Assembly: GCA_038501195.1 (NCBI GenBank)
Contig: JBBPUQ010000007.1
Coordinates: forward strand, 3,015,501 to 3,079,500
Direction: 5' to 3'
From: Nemania diffusa
Lineage: Eukaryota; Ascomycota; Sordariomycetes; Xylariales; Xylariaceae
DNA length: 64,000 nucleotides
Every line of letters starts with the position of its first letter. Position 1 is the first letter of the stretch. Position numbers and translations under genes: made by a program. Below, one piece after another: positions 28,111 to 40,011 of the stretch. The notes beneath the pieces were generated by a model that ran no database searches, was not told where the DNA came from, and saw only the letters and a list, made by a program, of their open reading frames with translations.

Positions 28111-28420
28111 TTTAAAATAACTATATAAACAAATAACATTTGTTAATAAAAATAGTAGTAGCAAAAATTAGCTATAAAAATAATAGCAATAAAAATTAGC
28201 AACAAAAATAATATTAATAAAAGTAATAGTAATAAGTCTTTTTTATACTTTTAAAACAGTGTATTTTTAAGATATAAGCTATAAGTATAAAATTTACTAA
28301 AAATAGTAATTTATTACAAGTATTTTCTAGCTTCGCTCTAGGTGATAATCAAAGTCTATCTCGGGGGAAATATGTCAACTCACTTATATCAGAAGCTTCT
28401 AGATAGAAGATGCTCAATGC

Positions 28421-29416
28421 CTAATCAGAGTTATCTGAGTGTAGGCCGTTAGCATCCTCACCCGCATCTTCATTGAAATAGTCCCCAGTTTGATTTGGTC
28501 GATATTTGTAGCTGGGAAAGTGCAGTTCATGCTGCTGTTTCTCAATAACACTATATGCCGAGAACTTTTCCTTGATCTCCGGACTTTCTAGTCGGTAGCT
28601 AGCGCCGATGATGCGGGAGAGATCCTGGCATTTGCTTTTTTTGGTCAATGCCCTGGCATGCGCGATATAGGCAACACGATAGAGAATGAAGGCGTTGAGA
28701 GGTCGGCCTATCTTACCGCTCTTTAGCAGGCGCTGATGTACATCTCGGAGAACGAAGGAGTCCATATCAACTTCGGGAATATCTGGAAGTTCGGCCGCAA
28801 GCTCACTTAACGGCTTGCTCAGTTGCTCACTTGGTAGTAGGGGCTTTGGCCCACGGCCCCGACCCGTTTGGTTGCTGGAGAGGGCTTTTAGTGCACGTCT
28901 TTTTCTCGCTACTGATTTACGAGAAGTTGCCGACCGCCTTGGCTTTTGCAGAGGACTCGAGTCGCCACTGGCTATGATGCAGTCTTGTGCTAGCTCTTCT
29001 GCTGACGGCGACTGTAACATTGCTGGTTCAAAGCTATTGGGGAAATTGGGGAGCGGGAAGCTAGGATATACGGGCCCGCTTGCCATGGGGAAGTAAGGGT
29101 CAGGGCGATAGTCGTATTGAGACCCGGGGTTCATTAATGTCATCTCGGGATAAGGCGACGTGAATTCTGGGGACATGAAGTGTGAGTGGGGATAGTAGTT
29201 GATAGCTGGTGGTTCGGGCTGCCAACTGGGGAGGAGGGGATAGTTGTCTAACAGAGAAGCCTCATAAAATGAATCTGGCTCCTCCGTCTGCGTTCCTGCG
29301 TCGAGGGTAGCACTATCTGCTGAGCAACCATTTTCCGTCACTTCACTTACCTGAAGACCCATATCTGCACATGGGCTGGCGAGGAGCCGCGGGTCAATGT
29401 TGTGAGTGAATTCCAT
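28421..29416 (-). CDS. HMG-box (MATA_HMG type) DNA-binding protein, 331 aa
   Basis: A single-exon frame with a clear HMG box at residues 237-306: GRPLNAFILYR at its start, a central LSRIIGASYRLESPEIKEKF, and SYKYRP at its end. This is the sequence-specific MATA_HMG subclass, so the protein is probably a nuclear transcription factor. Unlike MAT1-2-1 genes it has no intron in the box, and it resembles the extra, non-mating-type HMG genes many ascomycetes carry. The first two thirds are acidic/Ser-Pro-rich and look disordered, with a basic RKSVARKRR segment near residues 165-175 that could be a nuclear localisation signal. ATG at 29,416 is the first Met of the frame. The 3' end is only about 100-150 bp from the AT-rich block, so the gene sits where RIP leakage is possible, yet it is intact. 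Target genes are unknown. Confidence 0.85.
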   Translation of the reverse strand: MEFTHNIDPRLLASPCADMGLQVSEVTENGCSADSATLDAGTQTEEPDSFYEASLLDNYPLLPSWQPEPPAINYYPHSHFMSPEFTSPYPEMTLMNPGSQYDYRPDPYFPMASGPVYPSFPLPNFPNSFEPAMLQSPSAEELAQDCIIASGDSSPLQKPRRSATSRKSVARKRRALKALSSNQTGRGRGPKPLLPSEQLSKPLSELAAELPDIPEVDMDSFVLRDVHQRLLKSGKIGRPLNAFILYRVAYIAHARALTKKSKCQDLSRIIGASYRLESPEIKEKFSAYSVIEKQQHELHFPSYKYRPNQTGDYFNEDAGEDANGLHSDNSD

Positions 29417-29780
29417 TTTTGTGGAAGTGGGATATTGGTTTCTGAGCGTCGGTGTTGGTATGGCAGCTGGTGTTATCTACCAGCTTAAATTGAATTTGTG
29501 TGAGGTTTATTTTTCCTGTTAGTAGGTTCTGGTTGCTGCTTTTATGTCATTTCAGTGAGAATAGACTACGGGATTGTTTGTCGCGGCTTCAATGGACCTG
29601 AACTTAGCGTTGAACAATTAGTTGTTATCCTAAAAGAGTTGGCGAACATGTTCTTTCAGAGTACTGCGAAGTCCTATGTTCGAAGATTTTCAAGGCTTTG
29701 ACTTCATTGAAAGAGGCTGTCCAACCTAATAATGAGCTCTGGCCAAACAATCCCTTGATGCGATAATAATAGCCTTTGAC

Positions 29781-30350
29781 TTAGGACTGAAATTGGATCC
29801 AGTACTCGGGGACATAGCCGTCCATGAGCCTAACGAAATCCTCGCCAGCAGTGGCCCAGCCTTTGATGCCACCAGCAAGAATCACACTTTGCATCTCTTT
29901 ATCTCCCTGTTCCTGGATGTAATCATTGAACCAGCCAGCAGCGCGAGTCCCGCGACCACGTGACGAGCCTAAGTAGAGAAGTTCAGTTTTCCGCCTATCG
30001 AGATTTGCACTAATGGGTACTAACCACAATACCAGATGACCTGTCGAATGCCAGCATTTTTGAAGAGTTGATAGAGTGCAGGAATGGTTGGGAAAAGGGT
30101 TTGCGCAGGGAGGTTAATGGCACCACGAACAGTGCCACCCTAATATGACTTCAGTAAGTGGAGGAGAAGCTCGATGGCAGAACCGACGCAGGCGCACCTC
30201 ATAATCATTACGGCGGACGTCGACAAGTATGAAGTCGCGGCCAATACCGCCGGTCCGCAGCTTATCCGAGACCTCCTCTCGCGTGAACGACGCTGGTACG
30301 GCAGTTTTCGGCACTGGGAAAGCCGCATGCCATGGCTGGTCTGGCTCCAT
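29781..30350 (-). CDS. Small rhodanese/Cdc25-like CX5R phosphatase or arsenate-reductase-like protein
   Basis: My model has three exons (30,350-30,198; 30,139-30,025; 29,968-29,781), with GT-AG introns of 58 and 56 nt, giving 151 aa. This is close to the length of yeast Ych1-type single-domain rhodaneses. The fold is marked by FILVDVRRNDYE, GGTVRGAINLPAQTLFPT and the active-site loop WYC-GSSRGRGTR. The catalytic Cys is residue 89 and Arg is residue 95 (CX5R), and the Gly after Cys is created by the second splice. ILAGGIKGW is the usual rhodanese C-terminal motif. CX5R loops are those of Cdc25 and Acr2, so arsenate reductase or phosphatase activity is possible, but true sulfurtransferases have a shorter loop. 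No arsenic-resistance genes lie nearby, so the substrate is unknown. The protein is likely cytosolic, with no signal or membrane segment. Confidence 0.85.
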
Positions 30351-32240
30351 CGTCGATAATACGAAATTTCAAGGGATAGAGCAACAAGCCAAGAAATGAG
30401 CTGATGGCTATGTCAAGAAGAGAATTTGATACTGTGTATGCTGCTTAAAATAAATTTATTAGGTCGGATTATGTATATGTAGAGCGGGAGAGCTCTGGGC
30501 TGTAAGGCTTCACTTATCCTCTCTAGAGATAGTGTGGTGCAATACCTACAGCCATCTGTCATTGCCCTTATTTGATTGGCTTAGCCAATGTCATTGGTGT
30601 ATGGGTAAATCTGCAGCGAATACAGTACGAGGTATGCCTATAGTGAGTACCTACATACCTATGAGTACTTGAGTGGGCATATGCACATACTGCGTGTGGT
30701 ACCGAGCAATAAAATTAGCTAGCTAATGATTCTGGCAGTTCACCGATGGAGATTTTATTGAGCGCCCCATGTTTGATATTTTATGATAGAGTGTTGAAAG
30801 AAGAAAGTGCCTATTTAGGCTTCATTGCTTACAGTATATCACACTGTATCAGCACTCGATGTCCAAATTGGTGTGCCGGCGATTCCGTACCGGGACACAG
30901 CCGCGAGGGATGGACTGCCTTAGGTACACTCCTAAAACCTAGCTGAAAAGACGTAAGAAGCACTGTGCTGTTAAACTGCTTAGCGCTGACATGGCGCCGA
31001 CAGGTCGGAGATGAGGCGAAACCTGACACAGCTGATATCTACACAGATACCTAGTCTATGGTATCGATTGTGCTAGTGCATATATAAATAATGACCTTGG
31101 TGATGATGGTTGTTGATGCACAACACAAATATTAGCAAGGCGAGAAACACACAAGGGCATGGCAACACTTGAATGTCTATGAATATAAGGTTGAGCCTGA
31201 GAGGGGCCGGATAAAACCGTTGGTCGGATGTTGGCCGGCCAAATCGAACCACCATTTGTGCTGGTATACACTATCTACACTAAACAGGTAATAGAAGATA
31301 GTTCGGCAAAGGTTAGAAGGCTCCCTTGTTTACTTACATATACGATTAGGTAAGGTTAGTATAGCCCAGAGACAGGGGAATGGAACATGTTTGAAAGAAT
31401 AAGCATATATTGTGCATGATGTATCGGCAGATGCACGCCATTGTGACCTGTTGATTGACATACCACATAAAAAAGAATACAGAATCTCAACTGGAAAGAT
31501 GGGGAATGCGTGTGCCAAGGAAAAGTAGAATGTAAATAACTGTTAGCGCCATGTACAATTGCTAGTGGCGGCTATGCTAGTCCTAATTAAGGACTGTGCA
31601 GCAACCGAGGCGCTGGGAAGGTACTGGGAAGAACTCGAGATTTGCAGTGGGTCCCGTGTCGCTGTGGCAACCAAGGTCAACAGAGCCTGCTGAAATGTGG
31701 TTTGCCTTCACTAATAAGGCAGCCCATGTCGAACAACCTTGAAGCTAGCCGACGGGAACCTGCTGCAAAACCCACAGTCTCAGACCAACTTTCTTCCTTC
31801 CTACCAACTCAACTCCATTCACATCAACTTCGAGCTACAAATCCAGCTTCAGCTGCATTGCCAATCCCATCTCACAAACTAACCAGTGCTTGACTTGCAT
31901 CTTTAACAACCGCGCACTTGACACTTGCCTGACACAGGCACCACTTACACACATCTAGGTCGATTGCTAAGTTCCGTATTGCTTGCTGAGGACAATCTCA
32001 GAATCTCGTTGCCCGGCTAGCCTGGCTTGCGCGCTGCGCGAGGTGAGTTGAACAACCCCATTTCCTACATCATCACCATCACGGTTGTCACTCTCCTGGT
32101 CGTGATAGGGACGATGATGGATACACAGACAATAATACTGACAGGCACCTGCAGTTTCGGACCCAATTGATAGGCCCTCTATTTCGACAACTAACATCTA
32201 TCGACAACAGCAAACCCGTCCGGACTCTGCTCACATCACA
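30351..32240. other. Intergenic region and long leader of the C2H2 gene
   Basis: The region between the divergent rhodanese and C2H2 genes has balanced base composition. I see no convincing gene. About 400 nt before the C2H2 ATG the plus strand becomes C/A/T-rich (31,780-32,240), which looks like a long fungal 5' leader. It contains upstream ATGs such as those at 31,642 and 31,728 that open short frames, so uORF control is possible but unproven. Confidence 0.5.
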
Positions 32241-34697
32241 ATGCTGTCCAATCCGCCACCAAGCGGTCTTCACGCCAGAAACCGACAACACAAGCGACAA
32301 AATTCGACACCCACAGCATATGAGACGCTAAAGATCGCCCCAAACCTCCAGAATATCCAGCCAAGCCCACTGCGTCCCCAACCGCAGCAACAGCGCTCCA
32401 GAGTATCCCATCGACGAGGCATGAGCCTCGATACTCGCCGTCAGATGCTGGCGCAGAGGCGGCAGGAGTACAACATGGTAAGTAATACTAACAACACAGG
32501 ATCAGCAATCACACCACAGCATGTGGTGCGAGAAGCGCAGCAGCAACGCATAGCACGCCCGGGCCCCCAGCAAGCATACGCGAACTTGGCAACCGACGAG
32601 AACTACCTGGTGTCGCCCAGCGCGACACCGCAAATGCCGTGTTTTGACCAGCAATGGTCAGATGGATTGCCGGGCCCCAACGACATGTCCATGCCGTTTG
32701 ACATGTACAATGGGCCGATGAACGTCATGGTAAAGAAGAACCAAGATGAGTTTACTAACAATGTGAATGTCTCCGATTTCGATCTCTACCCCTCGAGCGC
32801 CATGTCCACTCCAGCCATGATGAGCTTCCAGGACAATGGCATTGCCGTTCCGGACTGGCTTTCCGAGAATGAGACGCCGAACTCGAGAAGGAGTTCCCGG
32901 AGAGTCAGCAATGGAATCATGGATAGAGTGAACAAATTCGAAACCATGAGCCACGAGACACTACAACGCCCCCTTACCCCTCCAAGACAGAATGAAATGG
33001 GTATGTTGCTTTCATTTGTGTCCCTGCTGGTGCTCCAACTAATCAACCGCTAAGATTATTTCCCACTTACGCCTATGGAGACTCCTCACGGCAGAGCATT
33101 CAAGAATGTCCCCCCTCCCCAGCGATTCGCCGATGGCTACGACGAATCCAATGAAGAGACGGTGAAGCCTCTAAGGCATCGGGCAAACCGGCGATCTCAG
33201 ACGGTATTTGATGACATGAGACAAGCAACAGAAGCCATGACAATAATGCCCGAAATGAGGCGTGTTAATACTATGCCCGCAGCTGGGACTCTGAACCCTG
33301 CTTCGACTTCTACGCCAGAATACTTAGTCATGCCCCAGACGCATCCTACCGATCTACATATTGACACCAACAGCGCCGGATTTCCAGGTCCCTCATACCC
33401 AATGAGCGCGTCTTCTGAATACTCACAGCACATGTCTCCCGCCACTCCCAACGTAGCCGAGTTTGATGCTTTCGACTTCCATGACGCACAGCTTGATGCA
33501 CAGTCAACAGCAACTGATATGTTTTCAGATGCTTCTTCATCATCTTTGACTGAAAAGTCTGTAGGTCGAGCATCTCATCATCGACGGACAGAATCTGTTG
33601 CTAGCCTTGCGAGTGCCGCTAGCATTGCGAGCATAGACATCGAGAGTACTAAGATGACTACGGGCATTACACTCGATGACATCCAGCAGTATATTCAGGG
33701 CCCTGATCCCAAAGACAATAAGTGGATATGTGTTTTCGAGGATTGTAACAAGAAATTCGGCCGCAAGGAAAACATCAAATCGCACGTCCAAACGCATCTC
33801 AACGACAGACAATTCAAATGCCCCTCGTGCCAGAAATGTTTTGTTCGACAACACGATCTCAAGCGCCACGCAAAGATTCACACTGGAATCAAGCCCTACC
33901 CCTGCCTATGTGGTAACAGTTTCGCTCGACATGACGCTCTGACGAGACACAGGCAAAGAGGCATGTGTATTGGGGCTTTCGAGGGCTCGGCCCCAAAGAA
34001 CGCGAAACGTGGACGACCTCGTAAGCCGAGACCCGATAACGAGGAGCGCAGACAGAAGGCCACACGGACTCGCCGAAAGAACATGTCGATTTCATCCATG
34101 TCGTCCCAAAGTAGTTATTCCGACGCTTCGGCCGCAACGTCTCCCGAAGACCACAACGACTTCGACATGTTGGACGATATTATGGATGTCTCGCTAGGCG
34201 GCACGACAATGAACCCGAGCAGCCTGCAATCTCTTGGGCCATCTTCGGCTCCGATGCCTACGCTTGCTATGGATGATAACTTAAGTGTAAATTCGCCCTC
34301 AACTGCAAGCGTACACTCCTACGCCTCCCAATTGTCACAAGTAACGCTCCATTCTCCATCGACGGCTGAGACATTATCACCACATCCCGGCTCCCCAGCC
34401 AGAAGTGTTGTTAGTGCAGTCAATGATCCACCGGAGCTTTCGCACGCTTCGTCACCTGCCGCCAATCAGTATTTCGACGCGGAGTCGAGCTCTAGCGGGC
34501 TTGGTCTCATGATTTCTACGGGCGCCGACATGTCTACAATCCCTAGTCTAATCCCGATGGGGTCTAATCAGAATAGCCTCATCCTGGACTGTGACTCACA
34601 GATGTTGATGTTCGACTCTGAGACGAAATTCGACGATTCCTATGATGGCGTGGATATGTTCACCAACAACGATGACCTTCTCTTCGGAAGCTCTTGA
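32241..34697 (+). CDS. ace2: ACE2/SWI5-type C2H2 zinc-finger transcription factor
   Basis: Two exons (32,241-33,000; 33,055-34,697), with a 54-nt intron GTATGT...CTAAT...AAG, give 800 aa. Three tandem zinc fingers lie at about residues 476-560: CVFEDCNKKFGRKENIKSH, CPSCQKCFVRQHDLKRH, and a degenerate third finger CLCGNSFARHDALTRHRQRGMC. The CxCG third finger and trailing RxxxxC are diagnostic of the Swi5/Ace2 family. A GRPRKPRP AT-hook-like patch follows. The rest is Ser/Pro/Gln-rich and disordered, with an acidic C-terminus (DDSYDGVDMFTNNDDLLFGS) that may activate transcription. Swi5/Ace2 proteins act late in mitosis and on cell separation and, in moulds, on conidiation, pigment and wall genes. 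That role is inferred by family. A 42-nt in-frame stretch at 32,478-32,519 has intron signals (see findings). Confidence 0.9.
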
Positions 34698-35316
34698 GCT
34701 TTCCTGGTTGTCGGTTTGATACTTCCAGTATCTCGTGTTATACTACGCGAAGGCGCCGGATAACAGCTTAATGATGCATGCGAACCTGTAACAATTGATG
34801 GTAGTTGGGCCCGGCGGCCGTAGCTGGCGTGGTGCCAAGGATAATCGATGTATGATAGCCAGAACCGCTCAGGCGAAGGGCAACTTATGCTATGGGTAAT
34901 GGGGTTTGATTTGGCATGGCGCGGTGTACAAGTAATGGATAGCTCGTACGGGAGTTTTACGGATGGGCTTAATGTTCGGATATAGAGGTGTGGTGAAATG
35001 ATTTGCGCTGGCAGCCTTTTTCTCTATAGGATTGAATCAACTAGCATTCATCTGCTCAATTTTACTTCCCGCAGCGCTACTGATCCGAGATATGATTGTT
35101 TTATGTTTTGCTTGATTGTAATCTGGAATGCCTATTTCAGTATGATAGGTGGAAATGAACATTAGTTCAATATCAGAACTTCGTGTTTGACATCTTGCAT
35201 CATTGCCTCCTCTATTATAAATTGAGAGCGAAATTGCCTAGGTATTAAATCAAACTTCGCTAACTTTGACGCGTTGAATGTCAAAACAAGCAACAAAACC
35301 CCTCTCTAGTATCTTC
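34698..35316. other. Convergent intergenic spacer
   Basis: 3' flank shared by the converging C2H2 and sulfate permease genes. It is AT-moderate with no open frame of interest, and no other feature was recognised. Confidence 0.6.
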
Positions 35317-37993
35317 TTACGCAATCTTTTCATTGATAATCTTTCCCTCCACGTTTCCAATCGCTGTGTCGACAGCAGCAGCAACATCGAGGTGGAAGTA
35401 CGGCCGGTTGACTCCTTGCAAAGAAGTTAGGTTGTTAGGTAACCCATTAGATCCAGCCGCACCACCCCTGCTGGATGACGATATCCGATCTCCTGATTCT
35501 AAACCGGCCTCAATGTCCTTCTGCGCAACCTCAATAACCTTCTCCGAGCTATACAGGCCCTCCGAGGCAGCGACGCTAAATATCGGCCTCCAAGAAGTGT
35601 TTTCCGCGGTCGCATCCGCCGAGACGCGCGGGAACCCAAATCCCGAAGCAGCCAGCGCCCGCCGCGTCCAGCGGTTCGTAACGTCGGCGATGTGCCACTC
35701 GGCGCGGTCGGGGTAGGTGTGGTGGTCCAGCTGGGTCCGCGTGTCTACGAGCCCCTGGATGGAGGTCACGTCGACGTTATTCACGGAGCCGAAGTCGAGG
35801 ACAAGCGCGCGGAACACGGGCCTGTCGTCCACCGCATTCGCCACCTTGCCGCGGCGGGGGCCCGGGTCATTCCAAGGGCGGTCCTGTGCAACCAGTTAGT
35901 TTTGAATATACGAAAAGGGATGGGCCTCGGACCCCATTTGATCACGCGCGGAGTAGGAGATATAGTAGGCAAACAACCTAGATAGGGGGGGATGCAACTC
36001 ACGCCGATCTTCTCAAAGCGGTCTAACGTGGTGGGACGAGTATGCGCCTGGATGTATGCTACCAACTCGTCCATGTAGTGCGCGGTATTCGCGTAGTTGA
36101 AGCCCTCGCTGAAACGGTACACGAAGACTCCTGGGTACGGATTGCGGACGGCGACGCTCGTATTCGAGCCATCCCTTCGGTCCAACGCGAGGTACGCTTC
36201 GCGTTTTTTTGTTGACGCCGCCGCTTCCGCCGCCGCGCCGTCCGCACCGTCCGCACTTGTGTCGCCTGCCACCTGGTACACCTCGACCTTGCCCCTAAAG
36301 CTGCCGTGCGCCTTGGCGATGCGCAATAGCAGCAGCGCCGCCGACGCGGCAACGACGAAGTACACGCCCGTCTCGATGTCGGTGAACACCATGATGATGA
36401 CGCCGGCGAAGAACAGCACCACCTCGATGGGGGAGACCTGCCAGAACTGGTAGACGGTCGCCGGGGGCGTGATGAGATCGCCGACGGCGTGGATGATGAG
36501 GCCGGAAAGACTGGCCATGGGGATGTAGAAGAATACTTTGGTGAGAGCGTAGAGGGCTAGGACGACGAGGAGAGCGGTCCAGAGACCGGCGAGGGGCGTT
36601 CTCACGCCGGCCTTGGCCTTGATCGCGGTACGTGAGAAGGAGCCTGTGGCGGGGTAGGCGCCTAGGAATGGTCCGAACACATTCGTGAAGCCGATGGCGA
36701 CGAGTTCTTGTGAGGGATTGATGACATAGTTATTTAGTCGACCGAATGACTTAGAGATGGCGATGTGCTCGATGATAAGCACAATGATTGTAGCCGGCAG
36801 GTCTGGGGCGAACGCGGAGATCAGTTCCGTGCTGATATTCGGCGCACTATGGACTCGGAAACCTATGCAAGAATTTTAAGTTAGCCAATCTAGTATAATA
36901 CAGAGTGGCAGCCATGACAAGTAGTTAGCTAGGTTCATGAATATGACTTACCACTCGGGACTGTCCCTAGAATAGAGAACTTGGCTTTCTTCGAGTTGGT
37001 GATGTTGCGGTTCGCAAGCCAGCTGATGAGGGTATAGAGTAAGATGACAAAAGCCAATCGCAGGGTCCCGACGAAGAACCAGGTCTTCTTGCGGTTAGGT
37101 TGTCGCTGCGCCATAAAGTTACAAAACCACCTAAGCGTATACAACATAACCAATGTCGTTAAACCCAACGCGGCATCAAGTTTAGCGGTAGGTAGTGCAC
37201 GTAGCGTATTGATAATGACCAAGTAGGTAGAATCCCGAGTGTTGACACCGCTCACTCCGAGTAGTTTCGGGACCTGGCCAGAGGCAATGCTGATAGCAGC
37301 ACCTGTCATAAAAGAGCAGATACCAACGAGCGGGATAAACTCGACAAGCCAGCCTAGGCGCAGGAGACCAATAGCTAGTAGCACGGCGCCAGCAATCACA
37401 CTCAACCCTCGAGCGATGTCCGCGGGTGCGAACTCGGGATGCTCCGTTGTCACGCGTTCAACGATGCCGCCGACTAATGATGACATGACCGCTACCGTTC
37501 CTATCGTGATGTCCTTCGAGGTTGCAAATAGGAAGTATAAGATGAACCCGACAAATGAGGTATAGAGACCATATTGGGGTTCCAAGCCCGCTAGTAAGGC
37601 ATAAGCCATGCCTTGAGGAACAACAACGAACCCAACCGTGATGCCGGCAATCACGTCACCTAGGAGCCACTAGCAATGTATAAATTAGCATACAGAACAC
37701 ATAGAATAGGAGGCGCGGGGGTGGTCCAAGCTTACCGTCAGGTTATAATGGAAGATCCATTCAAGAAAAGGAAACAAGCTATAAACGTATCGACCAACCC
37801 CCTCTAAGGTTGGCCTATGTTCAAGCAAGTACTCCTTCACTGTGGGCTCAGTCTCATAGTATGGGTCGATTGACCGAGACTGAAGGCTCGACGCTGCGGA
37901 CTGGATAAGGACAGACGGCTCTGTCTTAGACCGTTCGTCAACGTCGATACCGACAGCCTTTGCAAGGCCACGGCCGACTTTGTTGCCCGCCAT
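35317..37993 (-). CDS. SLC26/SulP sulfate permease with STAS domain
   Basis: My model has four exons (37,993-37,736; 37,669-36,952; 36,862-36,003; 35,883-35,317), with GT-AG introns of 66, 89 and 119 nt whose phases all close, giving 800 aa. That is the normal length for fungal high-affinity sulfate transporters (SUL1/SUL2, CYS-14, SutB). The start MAGNKVGRGLAKAVGI matches the family N-terminus. GDVIAGITVGFVVVPQGMAYALL is the SulP signature region; multiple membrane helices follow to about residue 500. The STAS domain holds ALVLDFGSVNNVDVTSIQGL. An Ala-rich insert (DGAAAEAAAS) sits between core and STAS. The protein probably imports sulfate with protons at the plasma membrane. In fungi such genes are induced by sulfur limitation through a bZIP (CYS-3/MetR). 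I did not identify its site here. Confidence 0.9.
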
Positions 37994-39844
37994 TTCGTAG
38001 TGAAAGAGACGGGATAAATGCCTCGAAAGTCTTTTCGAGTAAGGGCTGCCGATGCTCTCTCTGCTTGAGTGTACCACCGACCATTCTCCCTTAGAAACTG
38101 CACCGCGGACATCGTGTCTATTATACTCCTCATTTCAGCAAGACGGACATCGCTTGGCAATGAGGTGATATGAGCGCCCAGGCGCTGCTACAGCACTAGA
38201 CAAGACAAGCCTGCTTCCAAGAAGTCAAGACGCGTTGCCCAGCTGCGCGATGCCAGGATACCCTCTAGACGATCCAGCAGCGTAGCAACCTCCAAGACCG
38301 CCCCCAGGAACGCCCCAGGGATCTGGGTCGCCCGAATTTTGGGGGTCCAGCCGCACGACTTGCATCGATCTCCGCGGGCGCTACGAACGGCGATGGTCGA
38401 CGACGACAGGCACCAAGCTCGCTTCCAGGCTAGTGGGACGACGGCTGAGTATTCATTTCTCTTGTCTATCTATCGCAATGCTGGGCATGCCACGCGACTC
38501 TCTACACTAACGGCTTCTAGCGCAGAAGCCTCCGAGGTCGAGACCATGACGCGATGCCAAGTATCACGACATCCGCGCCAAGGATCGCGACGGCACACCC
38601 CACACGCGCCCGCTGCCTACATATCCCTTACGTTTCCTAGCAACAAAGTCTTACATAACATTCTCTAACCAGCGCTCTGGGTCCCAATGGGATGGTAAGG
38701 AGGCTTTCTTCACGGGCTAGCGCTGCAGGGCCTCGGCCTGCCTGGCTCTGCAGCCATCTGCGCAGAAATAGAAATAGCAATTTAGTGGGCACTACTATAT
38801 ACTGGATCCTCGGTGTGAATACACCACCAGTTATTTAAACTGCTCGTTTCCAATTACCTTCCCAGAATCCCACTCAGATAGGTACCGCATGAATCAAACC
38901 TAAAGTATACGTGGGCTGTTTTGTTATCGTGGTAACCAGTAGTACAACAGGCTCCCTTAAAACTATACCGCCTAGTCAGACAGAAAAAATAGTAAACAGC
39001 CGCATTTCAAGCGGTAATGTTTACGTGTTTCCTAATGTTTTGTTTGGTAAAAAGAGCAAGGCGAGCCAAAAAAAAAAAGGGATTCAGTTACAAGCTATAC
39101 CGCTTTACATAATGAATACCTTGACTATCTAGGTAGTCTAAGTCGGTTTTCATTTACGAAGCGGGGGGTGCTTGCCTGTCTGTCTCTTTCTCTTTTTTAG
39201 ATGAATTGCTCCTTTAACTATATTTCGTCGTCATTTATATTGCTATTCATTTACGGCGGCCATTAAACTTTGATTTAACCTGGCAATACACTCTCCTACC
39301 ATAAGTGAACTATCTCTCAACTATACACAACTATTCATTGTATGAATACTGCCATATCATATCAGTACAAATACGCATTTACAACAGAGTAACGAAGCAC
39401 GGAAAAATGAGATGGTAGTTCAGCTGTCCACGTAAGGGGTTATCGAGACAGGGATAATGCGTGGCACTAGCCTGTTCTGTTTAACTTTAAAGAATTCTTC
39501 ACATGATCTGTTTTTCTAATTCCACCTTTGGAACTACAGCAAGCCAATACACGACGATATCATATTATGAGCTCGCTATATAAAAGTTGTCAAGACTTCC
39601 ATGTTCCGAATTTCCAAGCCTACTAGACTATACGAAGGTACATTTCCTACGGGCATTAGTAATTCGCATTAACCTACCACCGTTGTCGAGTGGGACTCTT
39701 ACGATGGTTACAGTTGTACTAAGTACCGTTTCTGTTGGCAACTGTGATTGGCCCTGGCTGGAGTTGTTTGCTTTGCTATAGTTTTACCTAGGTGGCAAGG
39801 TGACCGGCCTAGTCACGCGCTCCTATTGGAGGACAAGACATGAA
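37994..39844. other. Intergenic region between sulfate permease and HMG gene
   Basis: About 1.9 kb between divergent promoters. The 109-codon frame at 38,339-38,668 and the 73-codon frame at 38,911-39,132 have no recognisable content. The GC drop and short A runs (for example around 39,067) fit ordinary intergenic DNA. Confidence 0.5.
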
Positions 39845-39851
39845 TATAAAA
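39845..39851 (+). promoter_or_regulatory. TATA box of the MAT1-2-1-like gene
   Basis: TATAAAA followed by a long C/T-rich tract (39,865-39,895), then the ATG at 40,012. This is the usual layout of a fungal core promoter, where transcription starts after a pyrimidine tract. The site was assigned by pattern only. Confidence 0.45.
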
Positions 39852-40011
39852 TCCCCCTTGGCGCCTCTATTCTTTTCCTCCTTCTCTCCAGCAACATCTT
39901 CAAGGTTCTAGCAATGAACCAATAATCTGACCCGAACTCACCTCTGATCTACTCCATAGTGTTGTCTACTATACAGTCCCACTACTTTCATTCCCCTACT
40001 CCACTGTCACG

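Larger units (their letters stand above)
23711..28260. repeat. AT-rich RIP-like desert, right part
   Basis: Continues the block to the border at about 28.3 kb. It is A-rich at first and T-rich from about 24.8 kb. No protein-like frame was recognised. It contains the tandem repeats listed separately and a TTA/TTATTA-rich microsatellite at about 27,134-27,240. It is probably further mutated transposon sequence, but no family was identified. Confidence 0.75.

Noticed and set aside
27967..28164. 65-codon minus-strand frame
   Set aside because: It lies across the 65-bp tandem repeat and has a repeating peptide. It is a product of the repeat array, not a gene.
1..28300. Possible mitochondrial DNA insertion or mitochondrial contig, because of extreme A+T
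   Set aside because: No cox, nad, atp, rRNA or tRNA signature was seen, while nuclear-type gypsy LTR elements are legible inside and the block joins GC-balanced nuclear genes at 28.3 kb.
38339..39132. Frames of 109 and 73 codons upstream of the sulfate permease
   Set aside because: No domain, no splice continuation and no coding-like composition. Treated as intergenic.
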